DNA from: Plazaster borealis
Taxonomy: Eukaryota; Echinodermata; Asteroidea; Forcipulatida; Labidiasteridae
NCBI GenBank assembly: GCA_021014325.1
Contig: CM037472.1
Location: 32,574,234 to 32,638,233, forward strand
DNA length: 64,000 nucleotides
Direction of reading: 5' to 3'
This document shows positions 11,753-23,300 of the stretch, piece by piece. Each line of letters opens with the position of its first letter. Position 1 is the first letter of the stretch. The translations under genes and the position numbers were made by a program. The notes beneath the pieces were generated by a model. It was not told the DNA's origin. It saw nothing but the letters and a program-made list of their open reading frames with translations, and ran no database searches.

Positions 11753-12032
11753 GTAGTTCTCGTACTCGGTACTCATACTCGAGTATCATTTTGATGGTAC
11801 TCGTACTTGCTACTCGAGTACTACTCAAGTATCATTTTGATGGTACTCGTACTTGGTACTCCAGTAGTAGTCGAGTATCATTTTGATGGTACTCGTACTT
11901 GGTACTCGAGTAGTACTTGAGTATCATTTTGATGGTACTCAAGTAGTACTCGAGTATCATTTTGATGCTACTCGCCTACCCTAGAACTCGGCTGTACTTG
12001 ATACTCGACTGAAAAGTACTTGACTACAACAC
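11753..12032. repeat. Tandem repeat of palindromic TACTCGAGTA units
   Basis: Five or so units of about 45 bp, each containing GAGTATCATTTTGATGGTAC with TACTCGAGTA-like palindromes. 12033-13550 is AT-rich and otherwise featureless; AATAAA-type hexamers are scattered but none is decisive. Confidence 0.85.
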
Positions 12033-13559
12033 TGATACCAATATGGGTTGTTTCTTTATATGGGACCTGTTTGGGTTTCACTCATGGGGTATGTCTGGCT
12101 GTGTGCCCCTCGTGAAGTAGAATGTGATACATAGAAGTATTTTTTGATCCGCAGTATTCTTTGGTATTGTAATGTTTTAGCAAGCCATTATTGTATAAAG
12201 TAAACCTCATTCTTTGACAGTTTTTACCAATTCTATAATAAAGCCAAAATACTAAATGCAAATGTGTACAGTATATTTGTAAAATGAAGAACATCATTAA
12301 CAATATGGAACTTGTTAAAAATATCCGTATTACCTGGCAGAGGTACTTCAGTTGTATGCAACTCGTACGCAGAATGTTCAATTTTCAATTGCATAATCTT
12401 TTTTGATAATTATTCAGATATGTATAAAATTACAATTTTATAGTGGATGTAATGTTCTGATCATGATGATCTTCCATAATCTATGTACCGCCCCCGCTTT
12501 TAATGCATTTGGTTGCATTTTAAAACCTCGCTGATTGAAAGAGTGTGTAGGTGTAGCAGCAACAGAATTGACATCAGTTATGTTGTACTTTCTATTGATT
12601 CAAGAGGGGATGCATACATGTACCAGAAGCGCTGCAGCAGTTTCTTAATAGTGTCAGGTGTTGCATATTATCGCACTTTAATCTTGATTCAAAGAGAGTC
12701 AAAACATACCTTGTAGAACACGGGAAGTTTTGCCAACATTACTAGCGTTGTACTTTATCTTGATTCAAAGAAATTAAGTATAACCACGAGAAGCAGTTTC
12801 GTCAATGTAACGCGTGTGTACTTTGTTTTGACTCAAAGACGGTAAAAACATACCTGGTAGAAAACAGCAGTTTTGCCAACTACAAGCATTGTACTTTATC
12901 TTGATTCAACCAGGAGCAGCAGTTTTGTCGTCAACCTTTCAAAATACCTCAATTTTTGTGAATAGAAGAAGCTGTGTGGTAAATTTAGGTGCCATCCAGA
13001 ATGCAATTGGTATGAGGTATTCACGTGTATGATTTGATATGTCAATTGTTCAGATATTTACTGTTTAACAATCCGGTAATTCATAGAAAGTTTATTTCGG
13101 TATAAATATTTAGTTTCATAGAAAGGAGCCTCATTGATACTCCCAAAACAATTGATGTTTTTTTCCCTTCCATTCAAAATAACTTGAAACTACTTTTTCC
13201 CCCAAATTGTTGATAACAATTGTAAAAAAGAGTAAACGTTCGACATTTATTATTGTAAATGTTTGTTTATTGATCAGCTCTCTGTTGTTTATTCATGATT
13301 TTGGTGTACAATTTATCGTATTGTATGTATAAATATGCATGTTTTGGATTAAATTGAATCAAGTGATTCTTTTTACTTTGAATGTTTAAGACTGACTACA
13401 GATGTTGTCTGAGGTGAAGTCACTCGGTTTTTCATAATTATTTCAAAATAAATGTAGAACTGTTATATCGAAGCGGGTGAACTGCTTACGATTTTGAATT
13501 AAAAAGAAAATAAATTAATGTGTCACTATCAATGTGTTTATTTCTTTACCCCCCCCCCC

Positions 13560-13722
13560 CCCGGTCGCGAGATTTTTTTTCCTACGAACTTTTTGTCCCC
13601 CATACGGCGAACTGTATAAAAACTTATTTTGATAGCGCCCTCTTTTGAATCATCCTCCTCCAGCCCATGTTAATTTCCCGTATGGGGACAAAAAGTTTGT
13701 AGGAAAATAAATCCGGCCCCGG
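13560..13722. mobile_element. Hairpin MITE
   Basis: CCTACGAACTTTTTGTCCCC near 13581 is mirrored by GGGGACAAAAAGTTTGTAGG near 13684. About 160 bp, preceded by a poly-C run. Confidence 0.75.
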
Positions 13723-13864
13723 TCGTAAAAAGGGGCATATCTTATTTTTGTAAGTTTGCGCATCACATGCGTGCGCATCTGCTGCAAGCCAAAGTTCTCC
13801 AAAGTATATCAGAACATTTAGATTGCAGTGCAAAGAACTAATCAACATGAATTAGAGCTTAATC

Positions 13865-14255
13865 AGAGGGTGGTCCCCAAATGTTCCCGTACTTTAACAC
13901 ACCCTTTTCCTCTTGTACAGAAGTACCATCCGAAATTCCTGAAATTCCCAGAACACAATGAAGACATGATAAGGGGGGGGGGGTACAGCACCCCACATAT
14001 CGAGCACCAAAATATGCAGTCCAAGCCCCGAGTTCCATAGAGACCATGTGACCTGTGACATCACATGTTAACAAAAGAGCCACAGAGCCTGGACTTCCCG
14101 CAGACTTGATTTGTAGTGTTACTGTACACAGCTCAACGAAAGAAACAAAAACTTAAATTTGTATGGAGATTGAACTGTCTGAATCTTATCAAATTTTGAT
14201 ATGAAGCAAGGGGGCACATCTCAAAAATTGTTCAGCTGTTACTTTTTTGTGTCGT
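13865..14255. repeat. Dispersed repeat; inverted and direct relatives at 16840-17045 and 17688-17830
   Basis: 13873-14010 (CCCCAAATGTTCCC...ATCGAGCACCAAA) matches 17693-17822 directly. 14050-14250 (TGACATCACATG...CAGCTGTTAC) matches 16845-17040 in reverse. Non-coding. Confidence 0.65.
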
Positions 14256-14399
14256 CACTTGGCTAGTAATATATGTCACGAATGAGATAGATATATACTC
14301 CTTCAGCCCGTTTTTATAACATCAAAACCACCACCCTAGTAGCAAAGGTATATACAGCCTGGTTTACCTAGTTGTGATTATCATTCAACAACAGGGGTT

Positions 14400-14600
14400 C
14401 TATTTCAAGAGCTGCATACGCAGACAATTCTGCTTACAAATATTGTGCTTGGCAAAAAATAGCAGGACACCAGTAAAAAATGGTGCATGTGACATGGTAT
14501 TTTGGCTGGTAACCTTATTCTGGTAAGCATAATTTTGTTGTGCTTATAGCAATTCTTCGTGTGCTTAAAGCAGCTCTATATGAAATTGGTCCCTCCCATG
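14400..14600. mobile_element. MITE of the AGAGCTGCTTAAGC family
   Basis: Inverted-repeat element whose right end reads AAAGCAGCTCTATGAAATTG. Relatives are at 20858-20985, 56879-57080 and 62600-62822. Confidence 0.6.
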
Positions 14601-14850
14601 GGTCCTCTGGCCTCTTTCACACCATGCCTAAGTCATCCGCAGAGAATTTCGCTCCTCGTGTGGTTTTCAAACTTCGCGCCCTCTGTGCTGAATGAAAAAC
14701 TGACACTGCTGCTCAAAATTGTTTGATGGTCTGTTGTTTAAGGGTGGAACCCTTTTTTTAAAATGATGTTACTTAGACAGGAAAATACTGAACTCACCAC
14801 GTAACTGTTGTTGTTGTAGATTGTACCTTGCCTGGGGTACCGGTACGTTA

Positions 14851-15416
14851 AAAGGCACTGAACACGTTTCAGGCGCGGATCCAGGGGGGGGGGCGTGGGG
14901 GGCGCACGCCCCCCCTTTTTCATATAAAAAAAATTAAAAAAAATGAGGGAGAAAAGAAAAAAAGAGGGAGAGAGAGAGAAGGGGGGATAAATGGGGAAGG
15001 GAAGATTTTGCTGCTTGGTATATTTTCACGCCCCCCCCCGTTTGGAAAATCCTGGATCCGCCCCTGCGTTTGGTAATTGTCAAAGACCAGTGTTCTCACT
15101 TGGTGTATCCCAACATGCATAAATAACAAGCCTGTGAAAATTTGGGCTCAATTGGTCATCGAAGCAAGAAAATGATGAAAGAAAAAACACCCTTGTTGTA
15201 CAAAATTGTGTGCTTTCAGATAGGAATAAAAGGCTTCTAGTAAGAAGTCTTTTATTATTTTAGTGAGAAATTACCTCTTTCTCAAAAACTACGTTACTTC
15301 AGAGGGAATCGTTTCTCACAGTGTTTTATACTATCAACACTCTCTGTTGCTCGTTACCAAGTCAGTTTTTATGCTAATATATATTTTGAGTAATTACCAA
15401 ACGTGTACATACCTTT
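14851..15416. mobile_element. MITE family 1 copy split by a nested element
   Basis: Begins AAAGGCACTGAACACGTTT at 14851, is interrupted at 14870-15066, resumes with TTGGTAATTGTCAAAGACC, and ends near CCTTT at 15412-15416. Its central palindrome has mutated. Confidence 0.88.
14870..15066. mobile_element. Nested G/C-run MITE with 5-bp target duplication
   Basis: Termini CAGGCGCGGATCCAGG and CCTGGATCCGCCCCTG are inverted. CGTTT is present on both sides (14865-14869 and 15067-15071), so the insertion duplicated the target inside the host MITE. Long G and C runs and an A/G-rich core lie between. Confidence 0.88.
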
Positions 15417-15889
15417 AAAACATTGACGCCGTCAATTGTTCCTTCTTTGTTCATGCATGGCGTGACGAGGGTCTTTGTTTACATGCAGTCACGCCACTTC
15501 GGGGTTTCAGAAAAAAACCCGTGTGCAGCTGGGTGTACAAGTACAGTAGTTAAATTATTCACACTTCTGAAGGGAAATTCCTGTTACGGTGTTTACAAGC
15601 AAATGTATTCAGATACTAAATTAATAATACCAGAATTCTGCTAATTAATTCAACCCTAGAGGCATACGCAGCCATTGTTACAGCCTCGTGTCATTATTAA
15701 ATTAGGACTTGGCCGCGTATTATGAAAGCAGCCATGTGTATCTTTCAGCCTCGGTTAAATATGGATTTATATGAGAAGACACAAGATGGCTCAAGCTTGA
15801 TTCATAGATAAACAAGCTCTGTTCCCCTTCTAAGAACCATAGGTGCAATCACAGGGGAATATACCCCCCCCCCTCCACGCACAACCTTA

Positions 15890-16345
15890 CTGGTCGAGTT
15901 TGTGGGGTCCTTCTATTGTTGTTCTATTATTCCCTTTTCTGAAGTATTCATCTGTGGTGTCCAAGTTGAACAAAGGGAAACTTCACGTGGTCTGATGTTC
16001 CACTGTGTAAAAGACAAGGGCCCATGCCCGCACCCAACCTTACGGATCCGGTTTGTGGGGTCCTTCTATTGTTGCTCTATTATTCCCTTTTCTGAAGTAT
16101 TCATCTGTGGTGTCCAAGTTGAACAAAGGGAAACTTCATGTGGTCTGATGTTCCACTGTGTAAAAGACAAGGGCCCATGCCCGCACCCAACCTTACGGAT
16201 CCGGTTTGCGGGGTCCTGCTATTGTTGTTCTATTATTCCCTTTTCTAAAGAATTCCCTCGTGGGGTCCAGGTTGAACTAAAAATTCCCTTGTGGGGTCCA
16301 CTACCTCCATGGTTCCACTGTGTAAAAGACCCCACAAGGGCACTC
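15890..16345. repeat. 153-bp tandem repeat, nearly three units
   Basis: Units start at about 15899, 16052 and 16205 with GTTTGTGGGGTCCTTCTATT. The unit is a multiple of three, so a 149-codon frame stays open across it. There are no gene signals, and 16346-16840 holds nothing else recognisable. Confidence 0.85.
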
Positions 16346-17241
16346 CCATAAGCTCACTGTACCACTCATCACAAAGCTATTGCTTACACTTTGTGGACAT
16401 TCCTTTGTTCTGTGCAAGAAAAAACATATTCTGTAACAAAACACTGTAAAAAAACCCACTACGTGGACGTGTGTCAGTCCAAAATTAGCCTATGTGGACA
16501 TCTTTTGTTCTCAGGTCCACACTTCGTCCGAACGCGTTTATTGACCCCGTAAATCGAGGACTGATCGACGCATCCTCCAATTGTTTGTTCTTTTTTAGCG
16601 ACGTCCCTATTTTAAGCCATTTTGAGATATGGTGGACACAATACTAATGCACTATTAGCATTGGGTAAATCTGTCTGTTTACACCCAAACCAACAGTGCA
16701 CTCCTATAGACCTTGTTACCTTTGTTTACAATAAGTGTGACCTTGTACATTCTTGGGCCTTTCTGGCAGGCAAGATACTGCACTAGTCATATGGGAAAGT
16801 TTACATTTTGTGTCATAATTTTCACATAAATCCAAGAGTTATAAAAGTAACAGCTGAACAAGTTTTGAGATGTGCCCACTTTCATCATATCAAAAGTTGA
16901 AAAAAATTAGACAGTGCAGTCTCCATAAAATTAAGTTTTGATGGTTTCTTCTCATTGAGCTGTGTACAAATCGTGCCTGCAGGAAGTCCAGGCTTTGTAA
17001 ACATGTGATGTCACAGGTCACATCGTCTATAGTAGTCCACCATATCTCAAAAAGGCTAATTGGTTTTGTGCAGAAGCGATCCTCGGTCCGACAACCCGGA
17101 TCAATGGCTGAAGTCCTTAGTGTTCATGGGTAGACACGCTCACCCATTCATTTTTAGGACTGGGGGGATAGCCCAAATAACCCAAAGAGTTTCCCATGCG
17201 GAAATTTAAATAAAAGATGACACTATTATTCAAACTAATTA

Positions 17242-17487
17242 ACGTAGTTTTTGAGAAAGAGGTAATTTCCCACTAAAATAATAAAAAGTTCTTGCAAGAA
17301 GTTTTTATTCCTATCTGAAACCACACAAATTTGTACCACAAGGGTGTTTTTTCTTTCATCATTTTCTTGCAACTTCGATGACCAATTGAGCCCAAATTTT
17401 CACAGGCTTGTTATTTTATGCATATGTTGGGATACACCAAATGAGAACACTGTTCTTTGACAATTACCAAACGTGTACGATGCCTTT
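17242..17487. mobile_element. MITE family 1, 5'-truncated copy
   Basis: Begins inside the element at ACGTAGTTTTTGAGAAAGAG and runs to GTGTACGATGCCTTT. Central palindrome partly kept (GTTCTTGCAAGAAGTTTTTA). Confidence 0.85.
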
Positions 17488-18469
17488 AAGTATGCCTTTA
17501 AGTATGCTATCTGGAGACTGGGTGGAAACACAGAAACTGAAAAAGTTTCAAAATGTCGGACATAAATCAAAACCCTACTAAGATTTTTCTCTGTCCTCCC
17601 TGAGACAAATTTTGTTCAGTTTAATGAGCTGCAAAGCGAGACGAAGACTTCTATATACCACGACCGATGGCAGATGATGCCCCTCCCCAAATGTTCCCAT
17701 ACTTTAACGCACTATGGGGCCTACCCCCTTTGAATCCTCTAAGAATTACTGAGATTCTCAGAACACAATGAAGATACAATAGGAAGGGGGGGGGGTACAC
17801 CATGCCACAAATCGAGCACCAAACAGACTTCAGTCATACAGGGAGAAATACAATGAAGAAATACGTACTGAGCTTTCAGACTGGCTATTGAACGTGGATG
17901 GCTGCATTGGGGGGGGGCAGATAGTGTTATAGTTAAACTGCATTCATATTGCCAGAAGATTGATTAAACATAAGTTAAGCAGTCGATTAAGTTTTTAATT
18001 TCAACTCACAAGAAGCGTCATTCCTCAATTATAAACATCATTGTCACTATAACTCCACTGAGAATTCCCATGCGGCTTTGAAATTATTGTAAAGATCGTA
18101 CTCCACTAATATTTGAAATTACAAGTTTTCTTTACTTGATGTATACCGTACTAACAACCACACACAAGTCACGCAACAACAGCACACTGTTAAAACAGTA
18201 GTCAGAACTAGGCCTACTCACCATCTCCAATATCAATACAAATTTTAAAAACAAAATTTTTACGTCAGAGACGAACGTATAAAACACACTTAAAAAGCTC
18301 ATTTTGGAAATCACTTATTATATTGAGTCAAGTTATGGTGTTTTTAAAATTGATCTTATTTACCTACATGTAATGTTCCGAGATGTTTAAAATGTGACAA
18401 TGCAGTGGCTGCATACAATTTGGTTTTATAGAGTAAAAAATCTCAAAAAACGGTCTAACAATGTTTCTT

Positions 18470-18545
18470 TCTGTTCAACCAAGCGCCTTGAGTACCTTTT
18501 TGGTAGATACGTGCGCTATAAGGCTATAAACTATTATTATACAAC
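18470..18545 (+). repeat. LINE 3' tail fragment
   Basis: AAGCGCCTTGAGTACC...TACGTGCGCTATAAGGC followed by TATTATTAT, the same kind of non-LTR end as 63480-63556. Confidence 0.55.
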
Positions 18546-19126
18546 GGCGAACAATATGAAGAGTTCTTCCACGGTTAACTTATGTTGCAGGGTAAGAGAT
18601 CGCTTCTAATTTAACATTTCTATAAACCTTATTTTTAACAACTAAGTTTAATTATAAAATTTGGCAGGACAGGATACTTTAAAGCAGGTAGTTTTTGCAA
18701 TACATAGGCCTAAAGGCCATGTCACAGGGCAATTATTACAGGCAACTTGGAGGCAACCACCAACACTGCATGCAAAAAGGAACACTTTGAAGTACAACTT
18801 AAACATTTTTAGCATTATCTTACTGTCCTGTAAGAAAATTATGTGGAAATAACATGTGAATGTTTCTTCTTCTTAGAGATTGCCTGGAACTGGTTGCCTG
18901 TAAATTGCCTTGTGTGACATGGCCATAAAAGTAAAATAGCTTCATCGAGTGTGTTTCGAAAGCGTTCATTGTATTATTACTTAATTTTAAATATAGAAAA
19001 TTTGCGACTTTTTAAATTATTAATATTACACGTAAATTTTCTCTTCTAATTGGACGGAATAACTCCAAGTTAAATCACTAAATAAAACGAAACAATCAGA
19101 AAACTATTTTTTACTAATTAATCTTA

Positions 19127-19462
19127 AAGGTATTGTACACTGTTGGTAACAGCTCAAAATCAGTGTCCACATTTTGTGTGATTCAACATATGCATGAACA
19201 AACAAACCTGTGAAAGTTTGAGCTCAATTGGTCATCGAGATCACGAGAAAATAGTGAAAAGAGACCTTATGTGTTTTCTGGTTTTTTTTCTTCAAAATAT
19301 CGCGCGTGATAAAAACTATTGATTTACTCATTTCGATAGCATTTTAGGCAGAAATATTTTAAGGAACCCTTTCAACCATTAGTTACTTTAAATCATGTAA
19401 GTTGTGTGTGAATCTGTGAATATTTGTGTTTTTCGATTTTACCAATAATGTACAGGGCCTTT
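19127..19462. mobile_element. MITE family 2
   Basis: Starts AAAGGTATTGTACACTGTTG and ends near ATGTACAGGGCCTTT. Shares GCATGAACAAACAAACCTGT with copies at 23208 and 61098. Confidence 0.8.
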
Positions 19463-19740
19463 AAGGGATTCAAAATAAATGAAGTGATGAGCCAAAGTAC
19501 AAATAAAACCCACGAAAAAGGAGTGTCTAGGCCTACTGTAAGTGGTTGGAAACAAAATCAAAGGCACCGTGGCTTACATTCACAAATAATTCAACGTTTA
19601 CACGAGTCATGAGTTAACTAAATACTGCCCTCACATTATACTAATACTTGGTACAAAAAATGTGCATCTTTAAAACTCTTGTTTACAATTTTGACATTAC
19701 ATTATTTCAACGTATCACAATCCTATACGTTTTGTATCAA

Positions 19741-20316
19741 TCATACGTTTGTATTTACAATGTTTTCCGGTAGAATTATTTTTGGAGGTTTAACTTTAAG
19801 ATTGTCATGTGGTGCCTTCTCAGCACTGGGTGACGACAAAGCGCCAACCTGCTGACGTCTACCAGGCGAATCCTTTTCGTTACCGATATACATTTTCGAT
19901 AAATAAATTCTCATTTCCTCTTCGCTGCTGTCCGATTCAGACTCTGAGAGGTGATGTCCCCGTTTGAGCATCCTTCCTTTCCTCAGAAGCACCCCGTCGC
20001 TTGATTTGGTCCTCTTCAGGAGCCGTAGAGCGGTGCGTTCCACGGAGCGCAGCTGCTCGTCTCGAGGACTACCCAGGGATCCACCAAGTCGGAGGGCCTC
20101 TAGCCCCCCGCGTCCCGACCGTTTCTTCCCGTATCGTTCAGACACGTCTTCGGTGTCACTCTCCTCGGAATCACTGGAGCTGCTGTCGGTTGATATGTGT
20201 GCGTCTTGACCAAGACGTTGAGCTATTTCTTTTTCGATGGCTGTATTCATATTGTTTTCTTTCACAACAATGTCTGTGAGTGATCCTGGGAATCCATTGA
20301 CAAGCGTAAGGAGGAC
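19741..20316 (-). CDS. LRRC73: LRRC73 terminal exon
   Basis: 576 bases after CCTAG, beginning VLLTLVNGFPGSLTDIVVKE (last LRR) and then about 155 residues of low-complexity acidic/Ser and basic tail to the TAA-type stop at 19741. Confidence 0.9.
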   Translation of the reverse strand, partial: VLLTLVNGFPGSLTDIVVKENNMNTAIEKEIAQRLGQDAHISTDSSSSDSEESDTEDVSERYGKKRSGRGGLEALRLGGSLGSPRDEQLRSVERTALRLLKRTKSSDGVLLRKGRMLKRGHHLSESESDSSEEEMRIYLSKMYIGNEKDSPGRRQQVGALSSPSAEKAPHDNLKVKPPKIILPENIVNTNV

Positions 20317-23300
20317 CTAGGGATGATAGTGTATGGAAGAAGAAAAGGTTTATTTTAAAGTTATTCTAAACAGGATTAGTAAAACTGACAAAATGGTGGT
20401 AGACAATTTTCATGGTTCGTGCGATCAACAATAAAACAAATTGCCCCTAATTTGGATTGTAACGACCGAAATCAGCGGTTGTGTTTTTTTAGGCTTTCAG
20501 ATACAGTTTTCTGGAACATTATGAACTTCCTAATCAGTATGCTTTCAGACTAAAATTCAACAATGATGTTTTGTATCCTTACCAATCCTGTATAATACCA
20601 TGAGATTCACCTGAGATCCTTATCAAGGAAAGATGTTTCACACTTTCCGTGAGACATACAGACCAAGAAATTAATTTACAAGAAAAACAAGCCAAAGCCT
20701 TACTAGGGCGTGTGATCGCAGCAGCTGTTGTAACTGAAAACATGCATGATGGATCAATAACAACATTAAACTAGTATTCCTACAATAACAACCTGCAGTG
20801 GCATTAACATCGTTGGATCAGCACATTTTCTGCAGCAAAACATCAGCACCAAGTGACCCAATTTCATAGAGCTGCTTAAGCACAATAAGTAGCTAAGCAC
20901 AACAAATTATGCGTACTTACCAGACAAATGACTGTGGATGGTCCTGCTCATTTTTGCTCAGCAGAAAATTGTTAAGCACTAGACCCCTTGCATATGACGT
21001 CACAAGCTACAACAGCGCCCCCACTGAGGTCAAAAGGAGACCTATAATTGGCTGAGAGTTATGCGCGGCACGTATCGCGCTTGTACGTTTCCATTGTTTG
21101 ACCTCAGCGATGGCGGCCAATGCAAGGGGTCTATATTTTCTGCATGATAAGCCGTTCTATAAAATGGGTCCTTGTTATGGTAGTCATCAAGAACTTACCT
21201 TCGCCCCCTGGTCAGAGACCCCAACGCTCTCTAGGTCCAGCACTTCCAACGATTTACTTGCTGCTGCAGACACAGCCAGCATGCACACCCCGGTGTCCCC
21301 TAGCCTGTTATAGTCAACGTTGAGTACTCTCAGACTATTACCTGATGATATTGCTATCGCGAGGTAGGCCCAACCCATAGGAGTCACGGCAGGGTTCGCA
21401 CTCAGTGTCAGCTCCTTCAAACCTGGAAGACATTGTAATCCAAAAGCGTAATTTAAAAAAAAATATTTTGTTACAGAAAAGACACCATTACGAACAATAG
21501 AGAAACATAAAGTCTTTGACTTTGTTTGTGTTATGTGCTCGGCAAACACATTTCATTTCTTGCTGTTTTCTGACTATTTGTCTCATTTTTGTAATTTGCA
21601 TGCATTTTCCTTGTAGTTTTCTAAACAAATCAAATCAAAGTAAACCCTTGTAAGGACGATTGTATACAACTGACAAACTTGCAGCACGTGGACAACATTG
21701 GTCATTGTCAAAGACAAATGTCCGCAATGTTTGAACCAACATACATGAAATAACAAACCTGTGAAGGTTTAAACTCAATCGGTTATCAGAGTCATGAGAA
21801 AATAGTGAAGTGAACAAAAAACTTACATGTGAGAGTTTTCAAACATTGGGTTTGGACTCGGGAGATCAAATTAACTCACTGTTTTACTAAGTTCTTTAAA
21901 ACTTAAGCATCTCAAGGCGAAATTGTTCATGGGATTTTCCCCACCATTTACCATCTTCACAAGAGTTATGCGCAAATCTGTGAACGATTTTATCTTCAAT
22001 CTTACCAATGTTATGCACACTCTTTAAGTATGCATTGACACAGCTCTGGATATTTTAAAGGCATCGTACACTTTTGGTAATTACTCAAAATATATATTAA
22101 CATAAAAACTGACTTGGTAACGAGCAACAGAGAGCTGTCGATAGTATGAAACATTGTGAGAAACGACTCCCTCTGCAGTAACGTAGTTTTTGAGAAAGAG
22201 GTAATTTCTCACTGAAATAATAAAAACTTCTTGCAAGAAGTTTTTATTCCTATCTGAAAGCACACAAATTTGTACAACAAGGGTGTTTTTTCTTTCATCA
22301 TTTTCTTGCAACTTCTTACAAAGGATATGTGTCGAAATTACCCATAATTTTAAACTCAATATCTTCATTTTGTAAAACTGATGCTCAAAATGTTGACTTA
22401 CATTCTGATAAGAATCTTTTAATTCTGTGGAGTATCAAAGTCTACTTATAGGCCTGCTTACAAGCACAAAATTAGATCAATATTCTCCTCTCAAAAAAAA
22501 TTTAAAAAATAAAAACAACAACAAATCAGTATATTGTGTTAAAACTGTGATTCGATGGTCTTTTCATGTCTTTTATTCATTTTGAATCTGGTCTTGTGAA
22601 AAAAATTCTGGTCCAGTAAAAATTCCGAGGTACAAGCCCTTCATGGTCTTGTGAATTTTTTCAACAAATTCGAGCCCCTTAATTCGCCGTTATGTTTCAT
22701 GTGAACTTTATGAGAAATAAATTATCAATTAATACACGTTGCAAATCCCGCACACACACAGCTCCCACACACCTGGTTTGGCGCCTTTTTCAGGAAGCAG
22801 ACGACACAGCATTTGTATGGCCACGTCGCCTAGGCGACAGTCACCAAGGTCCAAGGAAGTGATGCCCGGATGTAATGCCAGCGAGTCCATGAGCAACGCT
22901 AGCCCGTTATCGCCGAGCGGAGACCCATGGAGGCTGAAGAAGAATTTAAAAAAACCACCCCGAAATAGAACACGTTAATAATAATACTAGGTTGACATTT
23001 CCTATTTTTGAAACGGATGTTTTTCAACAAGATTGCCTTTTGGAGCGAGCAGTTCAGAAACAGGGGCACATATTTAAAAAGGGGGACTATAATGTAAATA
23101 ACACATGTGATACAAAGACCGGCTCTGTAAACTTTACACGATTAAATGGCCCCTAAACAAACATAATGCAAAGCATTAAGCCGAATACCAACCAAAGTAT
23201 TTCTATTAAAGGTATTGTTTGTACACTTTTGGTAACAGCTCAAAATCAGTGTCCACATTTGTTGTGATTCAACATTATGCATGAACAAACAAACATGTGA

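Noticed and set aside
19964..20279. Plus-strand open frames in the LRRC73 last exon
   Set aside because: Antisense shadows of a low-complexity coding exon.
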